Origin: Prevotella sp. UBA4268
GTDB lineage: Bacteria > Bacteroidota > Bacteroidia > Bacteroidales > Bacteroidaceae
DNA length: 46,690 bases
Direction: 5' to 3'
Assembly: GCA_002395135.1 (NCBI GenBank)
Contig: DGWC01000013.1
Coordinates: 88,410 to 135,099 of the forward strand
Shown one piece after another: positions 11,081-20,843 of the stretch. The notes beneath the pieces were generated by a model that worked only from the letters and a program-made list of their open reading frames with translations, ran no database searches and was not told the DNA's origin. A program made the translations under genes and the position numbers. Each line of letters opens with the position of its first letter. Position 1 is the first letter of the stretch.

Positions 11081-11181
11081 AAATAATTGATATTTAGTGT
11101 TTTCTTGAAAAGCATACAATTATAGTTATACAAAACGAGACGAGAACCCTTGCAGCATGGGTTCGTCTTATGTCATTTTTG

Positions 11182-11213
11182 CAAAGGTAATCATTTTTTC
11201 TCGAATCTCCAAT
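11182..11213 (-). promoter_or_regulatory. Promoter of the manC-gmd-fcl operon
   Basis: On the minus strand TACCTTTG (11182-11189) is the -7 element, and ATTG (11210-11213), one base off TTTG, stands 20 bases upstream as the -33 element. The leader to the manC ATG is then about 95 bases. The remainder of the 363-base gap up to xylA holds the xylA terminator and no gene that I can see. Confidence 0.7.
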
Positions 11214-11370
11214 AGTTTATTTTAAAAATACATGTTTTATTTTTATGGCATGAGGTATTATTATGTGTCTCATGTTCGCTTGAGATTTCAAAATGTGGTT
11301 TTATTGCCCCATGCTATCTATACCTCAGTACACGTATCTTGAATGTATTATTGTCGCAAAGCAGTTGGAG

Positions 11371-11411
11371 AAACAAAAAGAGCCCGTCAGCCACCATGCT
11401 GACGGGCTCTT
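11371..11411 (-). terminator. Rho-independent terminator of xylB-xylA
   Basis: A perfect 13-base-pair GC-rich stem (11378-11390 with 11399-11411) with an 8-base loop. On the minus strand it is followed by a T-rich tract (complement of 11371-11379). It lies 33 bases beyond the xylA stop. Confidence 0.88.
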
Positions 11412-11443
11412 ACTTATTAAATATGTGGAAATATCAAAGTGAA

Positions 11444-12763
11444 TTATTTGGCATAAAGGGCAACGATGGTTTCGTACTTCTCCTGTTTGCCAGAAGTCTG
11501 CTTGGGTTCTTCCACTTTCTTTCCATATTCATAGGCCTGCTCCAATGTGAGTTTGCCGTCTTCGAAGTCTTTGCCGATACCAGAATCGAAACTTGCATAA
11601 CGCTCTTTCTTCATGGCTGGAAGTTCACTTTCGTCCAAAATGGCAGCCGCATTCTCGAGAGCACGTGCCATGGCATCCATTCCGCTAATGTGAGCAATGA
11701 ACAAATCTTCGAGGTCAGTTGAGTTACGACGAATCTTTGCATCGAAGTTTGTACCGCCATTGCCAAGGCCACCGTTACGGATAATCTCCATCATAGCCTG
11801 TGTCAACTCATAGTTATCGATGGGGAACTGGTCGGTATCCCATCCGTTCTGTGCATCTCCGCGGTTAGCATCGATAGAGCCCAGCATGCCAGCATCAACA
11901 GCACAAGCCAGTTCGTGCTCGAAAGTATGACCAGCAAGTGTTGCATGGTTAACCTCGATGTTAACTTTAAAGTCCTTGTCGAGATTATGTGCACGCAAGA
12001 ATCCGATTACGGTTTCTGTGTCTACATCATACTGATGCTTTGAAGGCTCCATCGGTTTCGGCTCAATCAGGAATGTTCCCTTGAAACCTTTTGCGCGAGC
12101 GTAGTCACGTGCCATGGTGAGCATGGTAGCCATATGCTCCTTCTCACGCTTTTGATCTGTGTTCAGCAGGCTCATATATCCTTCACGTCCACCCCAGAAT
12201 ACATAGTTTGTACCACCTAATTTAATAGTAGCGTCGATGGCGTTCTTAATCTGTACGATAGCGCGTGCCACAACGTCGAAGTCGGGGTTCGTTGATGCAC
12301 CGTTTGCATAACGCTTGTTGCCAAACACATTTGCTGTACCCCAGAGCAACTTGATGTTGGGGAACTGCTTCATTTTCTCCTGAGCATAGTCAGTGATGGC
12401 TTTCATGCGAGCCTCATATTCTGCTATGGTTTCACCCTCTTCAACAAGGTCTACATCGTGGAAGCAGAAGTATTCGATACCCAGTTTGTCCATGATTTCG
12501 AAACCGGCATCCATCTTGTCCTTTGCACGTTGTACGGCATCACCAGCCTTGTCCCACTCATAACTGCGGGTTTGACCGCCGAACTGGTCTGCACTTGCAC
12601 CGCCGAGTGTGTGCCACCATGCCATTGCAAATTTCAGCCAGTCTTTCATTTTCTTTCCCTTAACGACCTTTTCCGGGTCATAATAGTGGAATGCCATTAC
12701 ATTCTTGCTGTCTTTTCCTTCGAAAGGAATTTTACCAGTAAACGGAAAATACTCTTTTGCCAT
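11444..12763 (-). CDS. xylA: Xylose isomerase
   Basis: A 439-residue cytoplasmic metal-dependent TIM-barrel enzyme that converts D-xylose to D-xylulose. Visible signatures are FCFHDVDLV (catalytic His and metal-site Asp), YVFWGGREGY, and LIEPKPMEPSKHQYDVD with metal-binding Glu and Lys. The SIDANRGD region carries further metal ligands. Length and N-terminus fit the long (class II) xylose isomerases. It lies 51 bases downstream of xylB and is followed by a strong terminator. No xylose transporter or xylose regulator is recognisable next to it. Confidence 0.97.
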   Translation of the reverse strand: MAKEYFPFTGKIPFEGKDSKNVMAFHYYDPEKVVKGKKMKDWLKFAMAWWHTLGGASADQFGGQTRSYEWDKAGDAVQRAKDKMDAGFEIMDKLGIEYFCFHDVDLVEEGETIAEYEARMKAITDYAQEKMKQFPNIKLLWGTANVFGNKRYANGASTNPDFDVVARAIVQIKNAIDATIKLGGTNYVFWGGREGYMSLLNTDQKREKEHMATMLTMARDYARAKGFKGTFLIEPKPMEPSKHQYDVDTETVIGFLRAHNLDKDFKVNIEVNHATLAGHTFEHELACAVDAGMLGSIDANRGDAQNGWDTDQFPIDNYELTQAMMEIIRNGGLGNGGTNFDAKIRRNSTDLEDLFIAHISGMDAMARALENAAAILDESELPAMKKERYASFDSGIGKDFEDGKLTLEQAYEYGKKVEEPKQTSGKQEKYETIVALYAK

Positions 12764-12814
12764 AGTTGCTTATTGATTTAAAAATGATTAATAATATGAT
12801 TACTTTTAATGATT

Positions 12815-14305
12815 TCAGATTTTTGCAAGTCGTTCCTTCCATACTGCATACGCGTTGAGATATGCGGAGCGCAGATGCTCGTCGGGCTCAATAACTGCCA
12901 GTTTCTTCAAAGTTGAGAATGCCTCTACATGGTCTTTGTAGATGCCACAACCCATTCCAGCACCCTTGGCTGCACCAACACTGCCGTCTGTCTCATACAG
13001 TTCGATGGTGGCACCGCTCACGCCTGCAAGCGTATTGCGGAAGATGTCGCTGAGGAACATATTTGCCTTGCCTGCATGAATCTTTTGGATGTCCATTCCC
13101 ATTTGCTGCATGATTTCCATGCCATAGCAGAAACTGAACACAATACCTTCTTGTGCGGCACGCATCAAGTGAGCCTTTGAATGCTTGTTGAAATTGATTC
13201 CGCTGATGGAACAACCCACTTCGCGATTCTCAAGTACACGCTCTGCACCGTTGCCGAATGGGATGATGGTCACACCGTCGCTTCCTATCGGGATGTTTTC
13301 CATGAAGTTGTTCATATCTGCATATGAGATTCCTTCTGGAGCAACGTTACGACGAATCCAAGCATTCAGGATACCAGTGCCGTTGATACACAAAAGAACA
13401 CCTAATCGGGTGAGGTCTTCTGCATAATTAACATGTGCAAAGGTGTTCACCCTGCTCTTCTTGTCATAGTTAACTTCTCCAAGAACGCCATATACAACAC
13501 CAGATGTTCCGGCTGTAGATGCAATTTCACCGGGATTGAAAACATTCAATGAAAGGGCATTGTTGGGCTGGTCGCCGCCGCGGTATGAGATAGGTGTGCC
13601 AGCCTTAAGGCCAAGTTCGGCCGCTGCTGCTGCACTTACCTCACTTTGTACGCTGAATGTCGGGACGATATCAGCGATGATGCTTTCGTCGAAACCGAAA
13701 TGATCAAGCAGGAATTTGGCTGGACGTTTTTCCTTGAAATCCCACATCATGCCTTCTGACAGACCACTGATCGTGGTGTTAATTGTTCCACTCAGACGCA
13801 TGGCGAGATAGTCGCCCGGAAGCATAATCTTGTCTATCTTTTCAAACAGTTCTGGTTCGTTTTCTTTCACCCAGGCAAGTTTTGCTGCTGTAAAATTACC
13901 AGGTGAGTTGAGCAAATGGCTCAGACACTTTTCAGAACCAATGCTGTTGAATGCATTGTCGCCATAGGGAACGGCTCTGGAATCGCACCATATAATGGAA
14001 TTTCTGAGAACTTGCTGATCCTTGTCAACACATACCAGACCATGCATTTGATAGGAAATGCCAATTGCCTTGATGTCTTCACCCGATGCGTTGGCATCAG
14101 TCATGATTTTCTTCAAGGATAGTTTTGCATATTCCCACCATGTCTGTGGGTCTTGCTCTGCCCATCCGGTTTTTACTGCAATAATTTGAGCCTCTTTCTC
14201 AGGATAGAAAGCAGATGCTACACATGCGCCAGTTTCAACGTCAACCAATGAGGCTTTGACAGAAGAACTGCCCACATCGAATCCTAATAAATATTGTTTA
14301 CTCAT
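12815..14305 (-). CDS. xylB: Xylulokinase (FGGY kinase)
   Basis: A 496-residue FGGY-family carbohydrate kinase that phosphorylates D-xylulose to xylulose-5-phosphate. The N-terminal GFDVGSSSVKASLVD is the first phosphate-binding loop of the ASKHA fold, and TAGTSGVVYG is the phosphate-2 type loop in the second half. The MHGL motif (ISYQMHGLVCV) is typical of xylulokinases. Pairing with xylA on the same strand supports xylulose as substrate. L-fuculokinase belongs to the same superfamily and is missing from the nearby fuc genes, but sequence and neighbour both favour xylulokinase. No TAnnTTTG box is obvious in the 111 bases upstream. Confidence 0.95.
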   Translation of the reverse strand: MSKQYLLGFDVGSSSVKASLVDVETGACVASAFYPEKEAQIIAVKTGWAEQDPQTWWEYAKLSLKKIMTDANASGEDIKAIGISYQMHGLVCVDKDQQVLRNSIIWCDSRAVPYGDNAFNSIGSEKCLSHLLNSPGNFTAAKLAWVKENEPELFEKIDKIMLPGDYLAMRLSGTINTTISGLSEGMMWDFKEKRPAKFLLDHFGFDESIIADIVPTFSVQSEVSAAAAAELGLKAGTPISYRGGDQPNNALSLNVFNPGEIASTAGTSGVVYGVLGEVNYDKKSRVNTFAHVNYAEDLTRLGVLLCINGTGILNAWIRRNVAPEGISYADMNNFMENIPIGSDGVTIIPFGNGAERVLENREVGCSISGINFNKHSKAHLMRAAQEGIVFSFCYGMEIMQQMGMDIQKIHAGKANMFLSDIFRNTLAGVSGATIELYETDGSVGAAKGAGMGCGIYKDHVEAFSTLKKLAVIEPDEHLRSAYLNAYAVWKERLAKI

Positions 14306-14416
14306 TTATATAAGGTATTTTTATCTTTATTACTTTATATAATACGATTCAAATAAAAATTCCCCTAAATAAAATGGATACATAAATGGTTTTTCTGGAA
14401 TTATTGTCTTTTTTGT

Positions 14417-14740
14417 TTAGAATAAAGACAATGACTGGTCCACGGAAGGTACTTGGGGTTCTTCTTCGTTATCTTCAAAAAGAAAGAAGAGTTGTTGTAG
14501 TTCTGCTGGATTCTTGTTTAACCGATAGATGCCGCGTCGGCCAAAGTTCTCTATAAGAGAATCAGATGATCTGGAGTTTTTCAGGAGAAAATACTGCACA
14601 GACCTGTAAACTTCCTCGAAACTGATTGTTTCGAAAAAGTTGTTGGAAGCATTATACACGTGTCTTGCTATTTTTTGAACGCTCAGACCTTCGTCTCCTG
14701 CTTCTTTTAATATCTGCAATATGGTGTTGTCGTAGGCCAA
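14417..14740 (-). CDS. Small conserved protein with a probable winged-helix fold
   Basis: A 107-residue protein that I do not recognise by name. Residues 5-75 look like a winged helix: ILQILKEAGDEGLSVQKIARHVYNA is followed by two more predicted helices and GRRGIYRLNKNP as a likely beta wing. The tail is acidic and ends SVDQSLSLF. No in-frame ATG exists; the best start is the TTG at 14740, three bases after an AAAGGA sequence that resembles a ribosome binding site, unusual in this window. It lies between another winged-helix gene and xylB, all on the minus strand. A role in xylose regulation is possible but not shown. Confidence 0.6.
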   Translation of the reverse strand: MAYDNTILQILKEAGDEGLSVQKIARHVYNASNNFFETISFEEVYRSVQYFLLKNSRSSDSLIENFGRRGIYRLNKNPAELQQLFFLFEDNEEEPQVPSVDQSLSLF

Positions 14741-14761
14741 TAGTCCTTTGATTTATAAATC

Positions 14762-14797
14762 ATAAAAAGAGCCGGTATGCATGAAACAACCGGCTCT
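14762..14797 (-). terminator. Terminator of the DUF2582-like gene
   Basis: A 9-base-pair stem (14768-14776 with 14789-14797, arms AGAGCCGGT and ACCGGCTCT) with a T-tract on the minus strand (complement of 14762-14768). It separates the two small winged-helix genes. Confidence 0.75.
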
Positions 14798-14818
14798 CTT
14801 CTATTCTTGCGTCGATAA

Positions 14819-15124
14819 TTATGCTAAAACAATCTTGCCTTCAGCATCCTTAATCTTTCCTTCTTTGAGCAACCATCCTGCGCCAAGGATTACTTCCTCG
14901 TTGCTGATGTTTGCTGCTTTTGCGATTTCTGCTACGCTAAGAGCCTTCTCGGCTGCATAAAGTGCGTTATAAACATCACCTGCTTTGTAGCCAGCATTTG
15001 TTGCATCAATCACAAGAGCGCTTTTCTTTGTTGATTTTGTAGCAGCGGCTTTCTTAACAGTCTCTTTCTTTTCAGCGACAGCCTTCTTTGTTGCTGTAGC
15101 CTTTGTTGCTTTCTTTTCTGCCAT
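14819..15124 (-). CDS. Winged-helix protein with Lys/Ala-rich N-terminal tail (DUF2582-like)
   Basis: A 101-residue basic protein. Residues 1-35 are almost entirely Lys, Ala, Thr and Glu, with repeated ATKKA/EKK patterns like histone H1 or HU tails. Residues 38-101 (NAGYKAGDVYNAL, ALSVAEIAKAANISNEEVILGAGWLLKEGKI) fit the small winged helix-turn-helix family DUF2582. The combination suggests a DNA-binding, possibly nucleoid-associated protein; that role is inference. It has its own promoter box at 15183-15190 and its own terminator, so it is expressed alone, probably strongly. Confidence 0.75.
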   Translation of the reverse strand: MAEKKATKATATKKAVAEKKETVKKAAATKSTKKSALVIDATNAGYKAGDVYNALYAAEKALSVAEIAKAANISNEEVILGAGWLLKEGKIKDAEGKIVLA

Positions 15125-15182
15125 TTTTTTGTATATTTAAATCCTGATTGCTATTAATTCAATCTTTTTCTTAAAAACGATG

Positions 15183-15190
15183 CAAAGATA
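15183..15190 (-). promoter_or_regulatory. -7 promoter box of the DUF2582-like gene
   Basis: CAAAGATA on the plus strand gives TATCTTTG on the minus strand, fitting TAnnTTTG, 58 bases upstream of the ATG. A clear -33 element is not visible. Confidence 0.55.
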
Positions 15191-15238
15191 AGCAATATCC
15201 AGGATGTATTTCTTGATAATTAGCAGAATTTCAGTAAA

Positions 15239-17008
15239 TTATTCTTTTTCTTGATGTATGTCAACTTTGAGTTGCAATTCGTCAAGTTGTTTGGGGTCGA
15301 GTTCGCCTGGTGCATCCAGCATAACGTCCCTTCCGCTGTTGTTTTTGGGGAATGCGATGCAGTCACGTATACTGTCAAGGCCTGCCATTATGCTGACAAA
15401 TCTGTCAAGTCCGAAGGCTAATCCAGCATGGGGAGGTGCTCCGTATTTGAAAGCATTAATCAAAAATCCGAACTGAGCCATGGCACGCTCTGGTGTGAAA
15501 CCGAGAATGTCAAACATTTTTGCTTGTAATTTCCCGTCATGAATACGCAGAGAACCACCTCCTAATTCAATTCCGTTGCATACGAAATCGTATGCCTTCG
15601 CTCTTACTTGTTCTGGATGCTCGTCGAGCAGAGGAATGTCATCGGGGTTCGGCATGGTGAAAGGATGGTGCGTAGCCATCAGTCGTTGCTCTTCATCGCT
15701 CCATTCAAAGAGTGGGAAATCGATAATCCAAAGACATTCGAATTTATTTTTGTCTCGAAGGCCTAAACGGTCGCCCATTTCCAGTCTCAATGTGCAGAGT
15801 TGTGTGCGTGTCTTGTTAGCGTTGTCTCCGCTGAGAATAAGAACCAGGTCTCCATCGTTGGCGTTCATCTTTTCTTTTAATGTTTGCCAGACTTCTGGTG
15901 TATAGAATTTATCAATGCTTGATTTCACCGTACCGTCTTCATTGAACTTAACGTAAACAAGACCTTTGGCTCCTACTTGCGGACGCTTTACGAAGTCTGT
16001 CAGTTGGTCGAGTTGTTTGCGTGTGTATGCAGCACAACCAGGAACACAAATACCTCCTATGTATTCAGCATTGTCGAAAACGCTGAATGTACCCGTACCT
16101 TTCAGTACGTCCATCAGTTCAACGAATTCCATGCCAAAGCGCAAATCAGGTTTGTCAGATCCAAATCGGCGCATGGCTTCATGCCATGTCATTTGTTGCA
16201 ATTTGGCAGGAAGTTCCACTCCCCTCACCTCTTTAAATATATGGCGAGCCATGTCTTCAAACAAATCGATGACATCGTCCTGTTCAACAAACGACATTTC
16301 GCAGTCGATCTGAGTGAACTCTGGTTGGCGGTCTGCTCTCAGATCCTCATCTCGGAAACACTTGGCAATCTGGAAATAGCGGTCGAATCCGCTTACCATC
16401 AGTAACTGCTTCAGTGTTTGTGGACTCTGCGGAAGAGCATAAAACTGTCCTGGATTCATTCTTGAAGGCACAACAAAGTCGCGTGCGCCTTCTGGGGTAC
16501 TACCTATTAATATAGGTGTTTCCACTTCAATGAAATCTTTTGAGTCGAGGAAATTCCTGATTAGGATCGTCATGCGGTGGCGCAGTTCCAGGTTCTTTCT
16601 TACCGCATTGCGTCTTAAGTCAAGATATCTGTATTTCATTCGGATGTCATCCCCGCCATCTGTGTTGTCTTCTATGGTAAACGGCGGCGTGATGCTTTCA
16701 CTCAGAATATTCAACGCCTGTGCTTCTATTTCGATGTCGCCAGTGGGCATCTTGCTGTTCTTGCTTTCTCGCTCGTTGACAATTCCCTTTATTTGTACGC
16801 AGAACTCTCTACCGAGTTTGTTGGCTTTTGCACAAAGGTCGGGGTCAACAGATTCGTTGAAGACTACCTGTGTGATACCATATCTGTCACGCACGTCAAC
16901 GAATGTCATGCCTCCCATTTTTCTTGTTCTCTGAACCCATCCGGCAATGGTTACAATATTACCGCTGTCTTGGAGACGTAATTCTCCACATGTTTTAGAT
17001 CTGTACAT
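15239..17008 (-). CDS. aspS: Aspartyl-tRNA synthetase
   Basis: Cytoplasmic class II synthetase for tRNA-Asp, 589 residues from the chosen start. The N-terminal OB-fold contains [22 protein letters not shown]. Motif 2 is visible as [18 protein letters not shown] and motif 3 as GLAFGLDRF. The long insert between the motifs is the GAD domain of bacterial-type enzymes. The reading frame is open back to an ATG at 17077, but the -7 promoter box at 17035-17042 lies inside that extension, and [10 protein letters not shown] at 17008 matches the normal family start. The longer start is therefore rejected. Confidence 0.97.
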   Translation of the reverse strand: MYRSKTCGELRLQDSGNIVTIAGWVQRTRKMGGMTFVDVRDRYGITQVVFNESVDPDLCAKANKLGREFCVQIKGIVNERESKNSKMPTGDIEIEAQALNILSESITPPFTIEDNTDGGDDIRMKYRYLDLRRNAVRKNLELRHRMTILIRNFLDSKDFIEVETPILIGSTPEGARDFVVPSRMNPGQFYALPQSPQTLKQLLMVSGFDRYFQIAKCFRDEDLRADRQPEFTQIDCEMSFVEQDDVIDLFEDMARHIFKEVRGVELPAKLQQMTWHEAMRRFGSDKPDLRFGMEFVELMDVLKGTGTFSVFDNAEYIGGICVPGCAAYTRKQLDQLTDFVKRPQVGAKGLVYVKFNEDGTVKSSIDKFYTPEVWQTLKEKMNANDGDLVLILSGDNANKTRTQLCTLRLEMGDRLGLRDKNKFECLWIIDFPLFEWSDEEQRLMATHHPFTMPNPDDIPLLDEHPEQVRAKAYDFVCNGIELGGGSLRIHDGKLQAKMFDILGFTPERAMAQFGFLINAFKYGAPPHAGLAFGLDRFVSIMAGLDSIRDCIAFPKNNSGRDVMLDAPGELDPKQLDELQLKVDIHQEKE

Positions 17009-17034
17009 ATTGATTGTAATTTGCAAATTTAGCG

Positions 17035-17066
17035 CAAAAGTAGTAATTTTTTGGCAGATGAACAAA
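17035..17066 (-). promoter_or_regulatory. Promoter of aspS
   Basis: Minus-strand TACTTTTG (17035-17042) as -7 and TTTG (17063-17066) as -33, separated by 20 bases, a textbook Bacteroidota promoter. It decides the aspS start at 17008. Confidence 0.85.
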
Positions 17067-17126
17067 ACATTAGCCATAAAATAGTTAATATTTGATAAAT
17101 CTATGACGTTTATTAATTAATTTTGC

Positions 17127-17134
17127 TACTTTTG
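17127..17134 (+). promoter_or_regulatory. -7 promoter box of the DUF1573 gene
   Basis: TACTTTTG fits TAnnTTTG and lies 33 bases upstream of the ATG at 17168. It overlaps the possible TTG start at 17123, which argues against that start. No -33 TTTG at the right spacing. Confidence 0.6.
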
Positions 17135-17167
17135 CGTCAAATTTATGTAACCAAAAAACGAAATGAA

Positions 17168-17557
17168 ATGAAAAAGTTATTGATAATGACAATGATGCTT
17201 GTGGGAATCTGTTCTTTTGCATCAGCCCAGAAACAGGCAGAGATTAAGTTTGACGCTTTGACACAGGATCTTGGGAAATTCCCTGAGAGCGCACCCGTTC
17301 AGAAGTGTGTGTTCACCTTTACGAATGTAGGTGATGCACCATTGGTCATTAATCAGGCTGTCGCAAGTTGTGGGTGCACCGTTCCTTCTTATACCAAAGA
17401 GCCTATCGCTCCAGGAAAGAAGGGTACGATAACAGTCACATACAATGGAAAGGGAAAGTTCCCCGGCTATTTTAAAAAGACTGTTACGGTGAGAACTAAC
17501 GCTAAGACCGAAATGGTTCGCATCTATATTGTCGGCAACATGGAAGAAGGAAAGTAA
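17168..17557 (+). CDS. Secreted DUF1573 (immunoglobulin-like) protein
   Basis: A 129-residue protein with a signal peptide (MKKLLIMTMMLVGICSFASA, cleavage before QKQ). The mature part is one beta-sandwich of the DUF1573 type: FTFTNVGDAPLVI, SCGCTVPSY and IAPGKKGTITVTYNGKGKFPGYFKKTVTV are family hallmarks, including the two cysteines of the CGC motif. Such proteins are very common in Bacteroidota and are exported, but their role is unknown; the fold suggests binding or a structural part at the cell surface. It has its own promoter and converges on the DUF3078 gene at a shared terminator. Confidence 0.88.
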   Translation: MKKLLIMTMMLVGICSFASAQKQAEIKFDALTQDLGKFPESAPVQKCVFTFTNVGDAPLVINQAVASCGCTVPSYTKEPIAPGKKGTITVTYNGKGKFPGYFKKTVTVRTNAKTEMVRIYIVGNMEEGK

Positions 17558-17583
17558 CGCGATTGTTCTTATGATATGATAAA

Positions 17584-17613
17584 AAGAGGATATGTCAAGC
17601 GGCATATCCTCTT
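17584..17613. terminator. Bidirectional terminator between DUF1573 and DUF3078 genes
   Basis: An 11-base-pair stem AAGAGGATATG / CATATCCTCTT (17584-17594 with 17603-17613), loop of 8, flanked by A-rich sequence on the left and T-rich on the right. Confidence 0.8.
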
Positions 17614-17621
17614 ATTTATTG

Positions 17622-18872
17622 TTAGAACGAATAACTGAATCCGAGCGATGCGTATTCTTTGAACTGCCAATAGGCGTGATGTTCGTCTCTCACGGCAGCG
17701 TCGTCAAATCGCGGGTATATAAATATGTTGCTGGAAATATACTTGTTGAATTTGAATGTGAAAGTATTCTCCCACTCCAACTCGGCACGACGGAATGATG
17801 TGAATCCATATAGACGCGTTTTCCACGAAATATTGTCAGAGAACTTCCATGTGAGGTCTGCTGTAAACATAGAACCGAAGTCGCTCATCACATGTTTGCC
17901 CTCGTCAATACCATTACGCTTAGACAGACCAAGGCGGTCTACATATTTAAAGTTATATGAGAACGGTGACAATTGGATGTTTCCGGTGAGTTTTTTGTTC
18001 ATCCATTCCACGTTGTATTTCATACCGAGTGAGATATTCAATGTGAACGGAGACATGAAATCACTGAATGTCATAATGTTGTTGCTCTTGTAACCGCGCA
18101 TAAACTGTGTATATGCAAGTACATTCAGGGTGTAGTACCATCTTTTTGATGCCTGCAAACCAAGGTTGCTGGTCAGACGCAGCAAGTCTTCGGATGATTT
18201 CAGTTTGTGGATAGAGTCTGCTCGAGATGTCTGGAAGCCGAGTTTCATCTCTAATTTGTTGTCCCACTTCAGTTTTTCCTTGTTGTCATAGTTGGCTTCA
18301 ATTGTTGCGCTGGCAAGCATGGCATAGTTGCTTTCACCACCTTTATACCAGTTGCCGCTGATATAATTTTGTAAAAATTGAAGATAATAGTCTCCCTTGA
18401 TTTTCCAGAAATTAGGTTTGGTTACCACCACATCCACTTTTGCCTCTTCGCTTTCTTGCGGTGCAGGTGAAATCTTCTCAACCAATTCTACGTTATGCTT
18501 GATCGGATCCATAATGCTTTCTTTGACAACGCTTGCTTCACGAAGATTGTTTTCTGAGGTAGAAACCAACTCGGGATGGTTCATGTAAATATTCATCAAT
18601 ACATTGTCAACTTCACTGCTTTCAGTGTTTTGCATGTTTTCGTCTAAAGACATGCTGTGGGCAGCAACAGAATGGTAGAAAGTGGCTGGAGAGAATAACT
18701 TGTAGGCATCATACGTGTTCAACGCCCGCTGATGATTAGCCTGTTTCAAAGAGTCAATCTTCGAATGGTATGCAAGCAGCATTTCTTCATACTGCCGAAT
18801 ACTGACTGAATCGCGTTTCGCTTGTGCCGAAACAGCAAACAGGATAAGTAAAAATGTTAATGTTTTTCTCAT
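17622..18872 (-). CDS. DUF3078 outer-membrane beta-barrel protein
   Basis: A 416-residue exported protein with a signal peptide (MRKTLTFLLILFAVSAQA). Residues about 20-150 are a helical, charged region. From NFWKIKGDYYLQFLQNYISGNWYKGGESNYAM onwards it shows the alternating pattern of short beta strands and tight turns (KLKWDNKLEMKLGFQTS, RWYYTLNVLAYTQFMRGY) typical of DUF3078 proteins, and it ends with the aromatic residue Phe (SLGFSYSF) usual for barrel insertion. Function is unknown; location in the outer membrane is inferred from these signals. The frame is open to 18986, but the promoter at 18941-18971 lies within that extension, so the ATG at 18872 is right. Confidence 0.85.
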   Translation of the reverse strand: MRKTLTFLLILFAVSAQAKRDSVSIRQYEEMLLAYHSKIDSLKQANHQRALNTYDAYKLFSPATFYHSVAAHSMSLDENMQNTESSEVDNVLMNIYMNHPELVSTSENNLREASVVKESIMDPIKHNVELVEKISPAPQESEEAKVDVVVTKPNFWKIKGDYYLQFLQNYISGNWYKGGESNYAMLASATIEANYDNKEKLKWDNKLEMKLGFQTSRADSIHKLKSSEDLLRLTSNLGLQASKRWYYTLNVLAYTQFMRGYKSNNIMTFSDFMSPFTLNISLGMKYNVEWMNKKLTGNIQLSPFSYNFKYVDRLGLSKRNGIDEGKHVMSDFGSMFTADLTWKFSDNISWKTRLYGFTSFRRAELEWENTFTFKFNKYISSNIFIYPRFDDAAVRDEHHAYWQFKEYASLGFSYSF

Positions 18873-18940
18873 ATCTAAAATGTAATTTAATGAATGATTC
18901 CTTCTGTTTGTTGAATACATAAAATTGTTCTTCTTGGCCA

Positions 18941-18971
18941 CAAAGGTACAAAAATAACATTTTATATCAAA
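18941..18971 (-). promoter_or_regulatory. Promoter of the DUF3078 gene
   Basis: Minus-strand TACCTTTG (18941-18948) and TTTG (18968-18971) with 19 bases between them. The 358-base gap from here to pyrG also contains the pyrG promoter and a weak 6-base dyad (AAGTAT 19031-19036 / ATACTT 19045-19050); I see no gene in it. Confidence 0.85.
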
Positions 18972-19151
18972 ACAAACCCTTAACATTTTTCTGTGATTAG
19001 TAAGATTGGTGACAGCAAAACTGGCGGTTTAAGTATAAGTATTCATACTTTCAACTAACCATTATATGCCATCTGATGATGAATCCGGACTGGTTTTGCA
19101 GAGATTCCTGCAGGTAATTCCCTAAGAAGACATAAAAAAGAACAAATTCAT

Positions 19152-19182
19152 TTTGTTCTCTCCGCGAATTTTGCTACCTTTG
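19152..19182 (+). promoter_or_regulatory. Promoter of pyrG and probably the genes downstream
   Basis: TTTG at 19152-19155 and TACCTTTG at 19175-19182 with 19 bases between. The pyrG start follows 48 bases after the -7 box. Confidence 0.85.
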
Positions 19183-19224
19183 CACCTTGTTATAATAAGG
19201 TAATAAATAAAAACAAAATAATAA

Positions 19225-20835
<1,611 letters not shown>

Positions 20836-20843
20836 ATAAACGA

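Noticed and set aside
11251..11327. Inverted repeat TGAGGTAT / ATACCTCA between manC and xylA
   Set aside because: Only 8 bases with a 61-base separation, likely to occur by chance in AT-rich sequence.
12815..14305. L-fuculokinase belonging to the fuc genes
   Set aside because: The MHGL motif and the direct pairing with xylA point to xylulokinase; an operon boundary with a terminator separates it from the fucose genes.
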